Assembly: GCA_014529385.2 (NCBI GenBank) | Contig: CM043942.1 | Span: forward strand, 108,437,141 to 108,501,140 | DNA: 64,000 bases | DNA from: Adiantum capillus-veneris | Taxonomy: Eukaryota > Streptophyta > Polypodiopsida > Polypodiales > Pteridaceae | Direction of reading: 5' to 3' | Shown: positions 46,535-56,619 of the stretch, in pieces | How the letters are laid out: each line of letters begins with the position of its first letter | Numbering within the stretch: the first letter of the stretch is position 1 | The notes under the pieces: model-generated | What the model was told of the DNA's origin: nothing | Databases searched by the model: none | The model's input: only the letters and a program-made list of their open reading frames with translations | Made by a program: the position numbers and the translations under genes

Positions 46535-46710
46535 GCTTGGGAGGCACCGCATAACTAGCTAGGTACGATTGGAAGTAGTGGGGGGGGCGGCGGTCCCCTA
46601 CCCCCAATCGTACCTAGCTAGGTATGTCGTGCCTCCCTCACAGAAGTTCATGATGTTGAGGTAAGTCATAACGTGGAATTATTGCAAGATTCTGTCCAAA
46701 ACTTCTTGTG
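46535..46710. mobile_element. Foldback MITE, truncated copy 3
   Basis: It keeps the stem (ggaggcaccgca, ctagctaggtacgattgg and complements) and the right end AACTTCTTGTG but lacks the left CACAAGAAG end. Its right flank tctataagaagctacaattg is shared with copy 2, so this is a segmental duplication that includes flanking DNA. Confidence 0.72.
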
Positions 46711-47681
46711 TCTATAAGAAGCTACAATTGATGCGCGAACCAAAAAAATTTGACATCATGTGCATTCAACAAAAATATAAACTTCTCCCCTCCACAAATG
46801 CATATGGTCATGAATCAATGGCCACTTTTCCTTCATGAACTTTGTATTTTCAAAATTAAATTAAAAACCCCACTTGTAAATGTAAACATGTAATTTTATT
46901 GAAATTAAAAGTCCTCTCTGGTTTCTCTCATATGCTATACTTACACTAAGTAAGAATCAACAAAAGGGACTTTCCAGATGAATTATGCCATAAACTTATC
47001 CTCATTAATGCTCTGTAAAAGTTGCCTTGCATATGCCTCAAATGACAAATGGGAAGTCTAGGGCCCAGTAGCGTTTGGTTCATACCAGTGTCCGGGAAAA
47101 GTGTGCCTCAGCTTAGCCTTGAACCGGGTGAAAAACCAACTCAACCGATTGAAGGGAGGGAAAGAAGGTGAAAATCTGGCTAGAAAATTGCTGAATTTTT
47201 AAAGATCACATGTTCCCCGAATTTGAAAAGGTGATACAAACAAAAGTTATAGCTCGTGAGCTGAAATTTCACCTCAAATCTTTTCATATTTTTCTGAGCT
47301 ACGAGCTGTGAGCTATGATTTTATTGGTGGACCCCAGTTTGCCCATGCTATGCAGCCACACTCCCTCTTTCACTTTATCATTTTTCTCTTTCACACACAC
47401 TCCTCCCTCTCCTTCCCACTCCCAAACCTGCAACTCCCATGTCCTAATTCACCCTCTTCACCATCGCCACATCTCTGACACCTCCATAGCCTTCATTCTC
47501 CATTTCTACACCCTATGTGTCTCCCTTTCTCTCTACATATATGTCCATATTACCATACTCTCTTCAGCTTTGTAAAGAAATTCAAAAAATAAGCAAAAAT
47601 CCAAGGATAACCTCTCCAAATGAAGGCTTTTATCATGAATTTTCCAAGGTTTGAAGATAACATAGCTTCATCGACACGCGT
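46711..47681. other. Intergenic sequence left of the tRNA-Trp element
   Basis: No gene is supported. CT-rich stretches occur at about 47360-47530. The last bases gcgt serve as the target site of the next element. Confidence 0.45.
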
Positions 47682-47882
47682 TGTCGAGAAATTTGCGGTC
47701 TTGCCAGGAAAGCACCGAGCTTATGGCTGTGAGAGTTTGTGAGAGAACTCAACAAAAACTATATGAAGGAGTTAAACCATAGATTCCATGAAGATTAGGG
47801 TTTGCAAAGAAGTGCAATCAAAGAAGACTCACTCTTTCTCTCTTGCACTCACACACACTAAGAAAGAACGCAAAACAGAATG

Positions 47883-48095
47883 TCAAAACAATACGAAGAT
47901 GAAAACATCAAGGCTATGGTCATATCGTATCATGGGTAATATGAAAGGGTTAATGGATGAGTTAATGGCATTCAATCTTGGCTGGCCAAATAGGCTACGA
48001 ATTGTTCTTTGGAATTGTAGTTTTGTGCTTACCATAATATATATATTTTGTCTAGTGATTGGGATTAATTGTGTGTACAAATCCTCTTGGTTCAT
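47883..48095 (-). CDS. Small ORF C3, LTR-encoded conserved family
   Basis: This 70-residue product starts MNQEDLYTQLIPITRQNIYI. Its ATG overlaps the TGA of the upstream ORF C2 as ATGA (48092-48095). It aligns without gaps over 53 residues with C2 and with the leader ORF of the Tat-like element: S.K..FQ......FG..RL..I.....P...P.I.Y..S.DV. Function is unknown. The identical copy in the 5' LTR is at 52284-52496. Overlap suggests coupled translation or a frameshift, which is inferred. Confidence 0.5.
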   Translation of the reverse strand: MNQEDLYTQLIPITRQNIYIMVSTKLQFQRTIRSLFGQPRLNAINSSINPFILPMIRYDHSLDVFIFVLF

Positions 48096-48310
48096 AGCAA
48101 GATAACTACGCTTACGTCAAAAGAAAAGTTATAGTCTATGAGAGGTATTATGATGGGATCCGGTGATAGAAGTATTTCATTAAGCCTTTCTGAGCCAAAG
48201 AGAAACATTATACGTTGTTGAAAGTGTATTTTTCGGCTAATCCATACGTTAATTTTAATAGATCGTACAGAGTGAAAGCGATAGAAATGATCATCATGTG
48301 GGTTATTCAT
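48092..48310 (-). CDS. Small ORF C2, LTR-encoded conserved family
   Basis: This 72-residue product contains SIKINVWISRKIHFQQRIMF and IPLIDYNFSFDVSVVILL. It is a diverged paralogue of C3 directly downstream. Both lie in the 3' third of the LTR on the sense strand, so a transcript starting in the 5' LTR could carry them ahead of gag. No signal peptide or membrane segment is convincing. Confidence 0.5.
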   Translation of the reverse strand: MNNPHDDHFYRFHSVRSIKINVWISRKIHFQQRIMFLFGSERLNEILLSPDPIIIPLIDYNFSFDVSVVILL

Positions 48311-49633
48311 CTAGGATAGTATGTGAGAAATGTAGATATGAGAGAAGTGAAGAGATGAGAAGTTTCCCTCCCAAGCCCTATTCTTGCACGTAGGCAATAA
48401 GGATACTACGGGGAGAGATGTACCTGTAGCAAAGAGAACCTCGAGAGGATGAATTACTAAGAATGAAAGAGATAGGTTTGGTTAAGGAGATGAGATTAGA
48501 TACATATATATATGTTGGATTAGAGATGAAAATGAAAACAACAAGAAATCAAGAAAACATCAATGTAGAACACATCTTACTTGAAACCCTTCGGCACCAT
48601 TATTGATGGGAGAGAGAAGAAGAGTGGATAATTCCACTTTGATTGATACACCAAGTGCAAGAACTTCTTCGATTAGAGTTGATCTTCCAAGGTTAGCTTG
48701 TTGCAAGAATGGCTAGTCTCCCTCTAGGAGAAAGTGTAGGCTTGGGCTTATGTTAATGGCTAAGTACAATTAGGCATTACTACTCACTCCCTCGAGAATT
48801 CCTCTCATCAATGGCTTGGATGCTTGAGTTTTCTTTTCAAGGAAGAAGAGGTCCCCTTTTATAGGTGAAGGGAACCCCCAAGGGTTTACACAAGAAGAGA
48901 GGAGCCAGTGTGAACAGGAATTGGAAAAGTTGGAAATGAGCTGCCCCTGCATGATGTGGGCAGACTGAGGTCCAGTATTTTGATCATATCTTCTCAACCG
49001 TGGCTTCAAATAAAAAAGTAAAAATATGTGCAAAAACTTTAGCTCATTAGCTACGATTTTCATTTAAAAATCGTTTTCCAATTCGAATTGGAACCTTGTG
49101 TAAAAAATTCATCAAAATAGGGTCCATTTATGGCAGCAAAAGTCTTCCCGTGGTCCCCTTAGCCTAGACTTTCATTTAATTCCAAAGGACACCTCATGCC
49201 ATATGAAAGCATGACATTGCTCCTTGACAAAGTTTTGTAATCATGCTTGCAATAATGCATTAAAATAAGTGTATCTTTGAAATCATGCCACCTAGTGTCC
49301 CACTAGGATTTGATTCTCTCCTAGTAGCTATTTAAAAAGAAATATAAGAAAAGTATAAAAAATACATAGAATATATATATATTGGAGTTTACTCTAGATA
49401 TAAGATCTAGCTAGGGTGTGAGATGATAATGAAATAGTAGAAATAAAGAATCAATTCTTTTTGCCCCAAGTTAAAGAGGCGGAGCTATTGATGCTTTTCC
49501 CATAGTGCTCCTTTTCCCATAGTATTTTCTGATGGTAAAGTAAGAATAGGTTACCCTTGAGAAAAATAATAGGATGAGATAGAAGGCTTATTATTATACT
49601 TAAATATGCATATGTACATTATAGGAAAGATAA

Positions 49634-52033
49634 TTATGGATCTAAAAAATTACAAGATAACTCTTGTAGCATGCGTTCCCACCATGTACGTGTCACGGCA
49701 CGACATCCACCCCCTCTAAACCTGCACATCCTCCGGCATGTGCCAACCTCATGGTAACTTGTGAAAGCAATTGTATCCCCTGTCATCCCATGACCTCCTC
49801 CAGGATCATATGGGTAACTCAAAAACTTGTATTGTACCAAGCATTGAGATTCTCCGCATATTTTCATTGCTCTCAGATCAGAAGGAATTGTTATATACAT
49901 CTGTAACAAATCTCCATTATGCGCAAAATCTTCATGACGTAGAGACATAAGTTCCTCATCCCCCTCTTCAAAAAACACTTCCAGGCTTCCTGTAATATAC
50001 TTGAAAGATTTTTGAAAATGCACTTCAACCTTCTGACCAATCTGTACATCCATATGTACCTCTTTCGCATAGAAGTCTGAATCTGCATCTTCATTCTCAA
50101 AAGAATCCTCTAGATAGCCTTTCTCAACATCGAGAGAAACCTCAGAAATGTGCATGGTAAACCTCTCATCAATTCTCTCACCTTTCACCAAATACCTATC
50201 CTGCTTTACATCATAAAACTTTGCATACCTCTCAAATATGGTGTTTAATTCCCTCTCCAAATCATCCTGGTAGGTATGCTCCCGGTCACTTGTAACTGAC
50301 TGCTCAAAAACCTCCTTGGAGTTAGTCTCTGACACAATATCTTCACCCCTTCTTCCTTTTTGACCCATTGCTAAATTATCTTCAACTGAATCATGTCTCC
50401 ACTTATATAGGGAGAACACTTCTTCATTACATGACTCTGGTGTCAGCATAGAGCTAGCATCCTCTTCTTGCTTCAAGGCATCACCATGTATACCCTTCCT
50501 ATCCATAGCAGATAGATGCTCACAAACCTGCTTGCAATTTATAGCCTGTGACACAAGACCTAAATCCCTTTTATGCCTCAGATATTGTTTGCATACCTGC
50601 AGGCAACCGAATTTCTTAGAACCCTGTATAGTAGGCACTTTATGGCAAGCATCTTTATTTGCATCTTCACACAGATAAGAAATATCACCCCCATCACAGA
50701 CCATATCCGAAGAGGTTTCTTGCTCTTCTACTCTATCCTCTAATGTCACTTCAACCTGTATAGCATAACCAAACACTTTTCTATCTTTGATTTGTGAATC
50801 TTGAAGATTCATAGCTTCAACTGCAGAATCCCAATCCTCATGCAAAGAATCTGCATCTGTCATTCCTTCCTCTACCATGGAATTGTGAAAGCTTGCTACA
50901 TCTAGCTCTAAATAAGGCACAATTTCATGAGTCATCTGCATCACATCTGCCACTCCATATATACAAGACATACATATTACTCTGTCAATGCACTCCTCTT
51001 CTTCCACCTCGTCTAACTGAGGTACTTCACAATCCGCAATGCTACTAGCAGAGCTATACTCACAAAGGAAGATATTTTCAGTCACCCCCTCTAAATTAGC
51101 ACTTTCGCAGCTAGGCATATCCATTTGGGTAGTACCACATACATCAAACTCGCATAGGAAAGCATTGATAATGACTTCTTCATCCTGGTATATGTGTTCA
51201 GCATAGGCATCCGGCTCTTCTAAACTTGGTAAAAGTTCCTGGGTCTGCTCAAAAGTAGATTGTAGCACATCACTAATATAGCCGTCTTCCACCTGTTTTC
51301 CCTTCATATCCTCTGTCAAAACCATAGCATCCTCATCCTTGTATATACACTCATGTGCATCTTCAAACGAATCAAAAGGAGCGTCCAAATCATCTATCAT
51401 AGCCGACGAGTTTGCATCATCCTCTAAGTCGCTTTGAGCCATTTCAAGCGCTTGGATAGCATCATGAGAGTCATTATCTTGAGATACGAAGGTTACAAGA
51501 CCCAAACGTGCATAAATAGCTTCCACTATGTCTACTTCATCTGCATACAATAAATTTGTATCTTGCAAAAGATATGCATCTATTACTGCTTCTAAATTAG
51601 CCTGTATGGATGTGTTGACACTTGCATGGCTTACCGAAGACACCAACTCTAGCTGGTCACATCCACTTCCACTCTGCTCCATCTCTTGGTCTTGATGTTC
51701 CAAGCATACCTGTGTTATAGCTGTAGAAAACTCACCCCGGTTGCTTGCATATACATTTTCATAGTCTTGAACTTGGTGCTTGAAATCATCACTCACAAGT
51801 TAAACAAATGCTGCAATCATCCGAGATTCTGGAATTGCTTGAAGCCTCATCTCTGTCACATAGCACTCAAGATATCCTTCTGGATCATAGCCTTCGAATA
51901 TATTAAGCTCATTATATATGGATTGCATAGCGCTTTCAATCGCTTTTTGAATCCGGTCTTCTTCTTCAAGCCATTTGCATCTGTCTTCAAGCACTTTCAT
52001 TTCAGCATATAGCTGCTCCACTTTGCTAGCCAT
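49634..52033 (-). CDS. Gag-like start plus long acidic ORF, one in-frame stop
   Basis: The ATG at 52033 starts 77 codons: a coil (MKVLEDRCKWLEEEDRIQKA) and IFEGYDPEGYLECYVTEM, which resembles the Ty3 gag N-terminal motif. TAA at 51800-51802 then interrupts, and the same frame continues open for more than 720 codons to 49634. Without that stop it would be 799 codons. The long part is strongly acidic (repeated EDxH/YxxDE motifs such as AEHIYQDEEVII), Cys-containing, with no protease or polymerase motif. The C-terminus (GGGHGMTGDTIAFTSYHEVG) crosses the purine tract and ends 72 bp inside the LTR. The first ATG after the stop lies about 38 codons in. Either suppression gives a fusion or the stop is a recent mutation. 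Confidence 0.65.
49706..49724 (-). promoter_or_regulatory. Polypurine tract of the tRNA-Trp element
   Basis: Plus-strand tccaccccctctaaacc follows the LTR edge. The sense strand gives AGAGGGGGTGGA before the 3' LTR. The long ORF runs straight through it (RFRGGG). Confidence 0.85.
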
Positions 52034-52058
52034 CTTTATGTACTCTCACCCCGGCTTG

Positions 52059-52076
52059 TTCACGTCGGGTTCACCA
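52059..52076 (-). promoter_or_regulatory. Primer binding site, tRNA-Trp
   Basis: The sense strand reads TGGTGAACCCGACGTGAA. As I recall it, plant tRNA-Trp ends TTCACGTCGGGTTCA before CCA, so 18 bases pair. It lies six bases from the LTR edge. Trp primers are unusual for plant elements compared with Met or Asp. Confidence 0.82.
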
Positions 52077-52283
52077 AAAATATGTCGAGAAATTTGCGGT
52101 CTTGCTAGGAAAGCACCGGGCTTATGGCTGTGAGAGTTTGTGAGAGAACTCAACAAAAACTATATGAAGGAGTTAAACCATAGATGCCATGAAGACTAGG
52201 GTTTGGAAAGAAGTGCAATCAAAGAAGACTCACTCTTTCTCTCTTGCACTCACACACACAAAGAAAGAACGCAAAAGAGAATG

Positions 52284-52496
52284 TCAAAACAATACGAAGA
52301 TGAAAACATCAAGGCTATGGTCATATCGTATCATGGGTAATATGAAAGGGTTAATGGATGAGTTAATGGCATTCAATCTTGGCTGACCAAATAGGCTACG
52401 AATTGTTCTTTGGAATTGTAGTTTTGTGCTTACCATAATATATATATTTTGTCTAGTGATTGGGATTAATTGTGTGTACAAATCCTCTTGGTTCAT
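52284..52496 (-). CDS. Small ORF C3 in the 5' LTR
   Basis: Predicted protein identical to 47883-48095, with the same ATGA overlap with its partner (52493-52496). Being in the 5' LTR, it is the copy that could be transcribed ahead of the gag-like ORF if the start site lies upstream. Confidence 0.5.
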   Translation of the reverse strand: MNQEDLYTQLIPITRQNIYIMVSTKLQFQRTIRSLFGQPRLNAINSSINPFILPMIRYDHSLDVFIFVLF

Positions 52497-52711
52497 AGCA
52501 AGATAACTACGCTTACGTCAAAAGAAAAGTTATAGTCTATGAGAGGTAGTATGATGGGATCCGGTGATAGAAGTATTTCATTAAGCCTTTCTGGGCCAAA
52601 GAGAAACACTATACGTTGTTGAAAGTGTATTTTTTGGCTAATCCATACGTTAATTCTAATAGATCGTACAGAGTGAAAGCGATAGAAATGATCATCATGT
52701 GGGTTATTCAT
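52493..52711 (-). CDS. Small ORF C2 in the 5' LTR
   Basis: 72 residues, differing from 48092-48310 at only a few positions (for example RKI/QKI and MFLFGSE/VFLFGPE). Open frame and overlap are preserved in both LTRs, as expected if both copies descend from one template. Confidence 0.5.
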   Translation of the reverse strand: MNNPHDDHFYRFHSVRSIRINVWISQKIHFQQRIVFLFGPERLNEILLSPDPIILPLIDYNFSFDVSVVILL

Positions 52712-54093
52712 CTAGGATAGTATGTGAGAAATGTAGATATGAGAGAAGTGAAGAGATGAGAAGTTTCCCTCCCAAGCCCTATTCTTGCACGTAGGCAATA
52801 AGGATACTGCGGGGAGAGATGTACATGTAGCAAAGAGAACCTAGAGAGGATGAATTACTAAGAATGAAAGAGATAGGTTTGGTTAAGGAGATGAGATTAG
52901 ATACATATATATATGTTGGATTAGAGATGAAAATGAAAACAACAAGAAATCAAGAAAACATCAATGTAGAACACATCTTACTTGAAACCCTTCGGCACCA
53001 TTATTGATGGGAGAGAGAAGAAGAGTGGATAATTCCACTTTGATTGATACACCAAGTGCAAGAACTTCTTCGATTAGAGTTGATCTTCCAAGGTTAGCTT
53101 GTTGCAAGAATGGCTAGTCTCCCTCTAGGAGAAAGTGTAGGCTTGGGCTTATGTTAATGGCTAAGTACAATTAGGCATTACTACTCACTCCCTCGAGAAT
53201 TCCTCTCATCAATAGCTTGAATGCTTGAGTTTTCTTTTCAAGGAAGAAGAGGTCCCCTTTTATAGGTGAAGGGAACCCCCAAGGGTTTACACAAGAAGAG
53301 AGGAGCCAATGTGAGCAGGAATTGGAAAAGTTGGAAATGAGCTGCCCCTGCATGATGTGGACAGACTGGGGTCCACTATTTTGATCATATCTCCTCAACC
53401 GTGGCTCCAAATAAAAAAGTAAAAATATGGGAAAAAACTTCAGCTCATTAGCTAGGATTTTTATTTTAAACTCGTTTTCCAATTCGGATTGAAACCTTTT
53501 GTAAAAAATTCATCAAAATAGGGTCCATTTATGGAAGCAAAAGTCTTCCCGTGGTCCCCTTAGCCTAGACTTTCATTTAATTCCAAAGGACACCTCATGC
53601 CATATGAAAGCATGACATTGCTCCTTGACAAAGTTTTGTAATCATGCTTGCAATAATGCATTAAAATAAGTGTATCTTTGAAATCATGCCACTTAGTGTC
53701 CCACTAGGATTTGATTCTCTCCTAGTAGCTATTTAAAAAGAAATATAAGAAAAGTATAAAAAATACATAGAATATATATATAATGGAGTTTACCCTAGAT
53801 ATAGGATCTAGCTAGGGTGTTTGATGATAATGAAATAGTAGAAATAAAGAATCAATTCTTTTTGCCCCAAGTTAAAGAGGCGGAGCTATTGATGTTTTTC
53901 CCATAGTATTTTCTGATGGTAAAGTAAGAATAGGTTACCCTTGAGAAAAATAATAGGATGAGATAGAAGGCTTATTATTATACTTAAATATGCATATGTA
54001 CATTATAGGAAAGATAATTATGGATCTAAAAAATTACAAGATAACTCTTGTAGCATGCGTTCCCACTATGTACGTGTCACAGCACGACAGCGT

Positions 54094-55229
54094 TGTGAGC
54101 GGGATGAAAACACACATAGTGCCTCTATAACTACCCGACACACACTCTTGGAAGGATACACACACACACTATGGGGCACCACTCGGCTTACATAACACAC
54201 CTGGCCGAGACAGGGAACACACCTATGCAGTGAGAGGAGAGAGACTATCCACTTGCCCACTCCACACAAACACACACACACACACCCAAAAAACTCAGCT
54301 CAAAAGCGAAGAATTTCTGATGTTTAGATACAATGAAGCTCAGCCCAATACCAATGGGGAAAATAGTTTACACAGTATAGGTAAAATAAGCCAGATACAA
54401 TCACAAACTAGAGCAGAAACTTCGCTCATAGGAGAAACTTACACAAAAAAACACCAGAAAAAGAGTGAGGAATTTGTCAAAATGGACAGCGCCATCGCGT
54501 CCGGAACGGCCCAAAACCCCAGTCTACAATGTCAAAGTGCTCAAATCCGACCTAGGATAAGCAATTTACGACCAAAACAGGCTTCAGAAACCCCAAAAAC
54601 ACACCTGCGGCTGTTCCTCCTCTCTTCTCCATGTTTTTCTGGTCTTCTCTCTTGTTTTTCAGTTCCCACACTTAGCTTTATTATTTGGGCACCCTTGGCC
54701 TTTTAGATGACCTCAAACGGACCCCGAACAAGCCAAAAATTGACCTCGCAGTGCATAGTTGTCACCTTTTTGCATCATTCGCACACCTGGCACTCAGCTT
54801 TTTTCCAATAATGCATCTCGCCACCACGTGAAGTGACCCCAAAAAAAGGTCCTCATGATGAATTTTCTACATAATTCTCACAAGCAAACACCCACGTTGT
54901 GTCCGTACTTCTCCGCGTGCAAGTATTGACCTCGTTCGCCCTCCTAACGCCACTAGATGCCATCTGACGCACCTGCTTACCTCATGTCGTCGGCCCGCGG
55001 ATAGCTTCCTCGAGAAGTTTTACGCGCTATAAACTCCTCATTATTGTAGAAAAAACATACTGGTACTGGTGATAGTTAAAATCGATGCACTATGTACATG
55101 TTGTCCTACCTGTACACATGTGGGCCCCACATAACCACCTGGCTCTGGAAAATGGGCAATTATTTATTTGATGCACCATGCATGTGTATGTACATATGCG
55201 CAATCCCTTGCTCCAAAAAACTCCTGACA
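54094..55229 (-). repeat. 3' LTR of the Tat-like element
   Basis: 1136 bp, closely matching 61645-62775. It has an (AC)n run near 54266-54286. The end is caaaaaactcctgaca. Confidence 0.93.
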
Positions 55230-55249
55230 TAATTTGCCCCTCCCCTAGC
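55230..55249 (-). promoter_or_regulatory. Polypurine tract of the Tat-like element
   Basis: The sense strand reads CTAGGGGAGGGGCAAATTA just before the 3' LTR. The G-rich purine run is followed by a short A/T segment. Confidence 0.8.
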
Positions 55250-55257
55250 CTGCTAGA

Positions 55258-56517
55258 TCATTCATGATCAGCAGCAACAAAGAGAGATATGAGACTCGCC
55301 GCATCATAGGTCTCCTCATCCCTAACCAACACTGCTTTATCCACAGACAACTCATCTTCCTCCACCATCATCAATCCATCATGATACAATTTAAGACGCA
55401 ATCCATTTACCCTTGACTTATGTAGAACACCATCCAGGTTAGCCAGCTGATATGTGCCATTTGGAAAACACTCCACTACCTTGAAAGGGCCTTCCCACTT
55501 AATTTGAAACTTCTTTTGGAAGGTGTTGTCCAGCTTACTGTTGTAGCGCAAAACCAAGTCATGTTTCTTGATACCCTTACTTTTGACCTTTTCATTTAGC
55601 TTTGCCAAATCCTTATCCTGCATCTGCCCATAATGCTCCAATGCGCTCATCCTATCCAACTGGACCTCTTGTAACTACAAGAGCCTCTCTTTGAATGCAT
55701 CACTAGGCGGCCCAAGCAACTTCTCTAACATCTTGACCGCAGGCAACTCTACCTCCACAGGCAATAGTGCTTCCTTTCCATACACCAAATGAAATGGAGT
55801 AAACCCTGTACCTGTCTTCACCGAAGTACGGTAAGCCCATAATGCACTAGGCAATTCCAAATCCCAATTCTTTCCTTGGTGCTGTGTCACTTTAGAAAGA
55901 ATTTGTACCAACTCACCATTGAATCTTTCATTTAAGCCATTACACTGCGGGTAATAAGGAGTGGTATGCTGGTGCCTAATCTTCATCTTTGTGCATAAGA
56001 AGTCTAGCAGTTTAGCTCTTAATCCTGGCCCCTTATCTGAAAGTAGCTCTAATGGCACCCCAAACTTGCAACATATTTCATCATACACAAATTTTGCCAC
56101 ATCCTTTGCAGTGATCTGTTTTACTGCTATAGCCTCTGCCCATCTAGAGAGATAGTCCACTGCAATCAAAATATAGCTTTTGCCCCTGCTTGTGATAGGT
56201 AGCGGGCCTATTGCATCAATCCCCCACTTTTCAAACACATCAAACGCCATAATGGTTTTTCGTAGCTCTGGCTTCAACACTCTCTTCCCAAATGCTTGAC
56301 ACCTATTGCAAGACCTACACCAATGGTGAACATCCTTGTGCAAACTAGGCCATACATACCCCTCTTGCAAAATCTTATTCAAGGTGATCTTTAGAGCAAA
56401 ATGGCCACCACATGCGCCTTCATGATTCTCTTCCAACACTCTGTAGAGCTCCTCCCGCCAAGGTACACGTCTCATCACGAGATCAGCCCCTTTCATGTAT
56501 AAGAAATCACCAATCAA
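55258..56517 (-). pseudogene. Ty3/Tat integrase
   Basis: 56517-55675 holds the zinc-binding motif (HEGACGGHF then WCRSCNRCQ) and the catalytic core with Asp in WGIDAIGPLP, Asp in LLSDKGPG and Glu in GLNERFNGEL, then LWAYRTSVKTGTGFTPFHLV. An in-frame TAG at 55675-55677 precedes 55659-55258, which carries the GPF-type C-terminal fold (KWEGPFKVVECFPNGTYQLA). There is no chromodomain. Two TGA codons (56620-56622 and about 56536) separate it from the upstream pol frame. All catalytic residues remain, but the stops inactivate the copy. Confidence 0.93.
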
Positions 56518-56619
56518 TTTGTACCTGTATGCTCTTCACACAAAGCCATACTTCTTAGACTTCTGAATCTCCTTTGGAATGATTCTTGTTAGCAAAAACT
56601 CCTCTTCTTGAGCCAAAAT

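Larger units (their letters stand above)
47682..49705 (-). repeat. 3' LTR of the tRNA-Trp element
   Basis: Plus-strand ends are TGTCGAGAAATTTG and GGCACGACA. It carries both small ORFs intact (47883-48310). An extra cttttcccatagtgctc-like duplication near 49500 distinguishes it from the other LTR. Confidence 0.92.
47682..54089 (-). mobile_element. Non-autonomous LTR element with tRNA-Trp primer site
   Basis: LTRs 47682-49705 and 52083-54089 (about 2 kb each, few differences) enclose only 2.4 kb. A primer site complementary to tRNA-Trp and a purine tract set the sense as minus. The internal part encodes a gag-like start followed by a long acidic ORF. No protease, RT or integrase is present. 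The flanks share gcgt (47678-47681, 54090-54093). The right copy is immediately followed by the LTR of the Tat-like element. High LTR similarity suggests a fairly recent insertion. Confidence 0.9.
52083..54089 (-). repeat. 5' LTR of the tRNA-Trp element
   Basis: Plus-strand ends are TGTCGAGAAATTTG and AGCACGACA (2007 bp). It is collinear with 47682-49705 with scattered substitutions and one small indel near 53900. A tatatatat stretch near 52905 could serve as part of a promoter. Confidence 0.92.

Noticed and set aside
47315-47575. Pro/Ser/His-rich ORF
   Set aside because: It follows a CT-rich low-complexity stretch with no motif, splice context or homologue pattern.
49634-52033. Host gene encoding an acidic nuclear protein
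   Set aside because: It is bounded by 2-kb LTRs, starts with a gag-like segment next to a primer site and ends through a polypurine tract, so it belongs to the retroelement.
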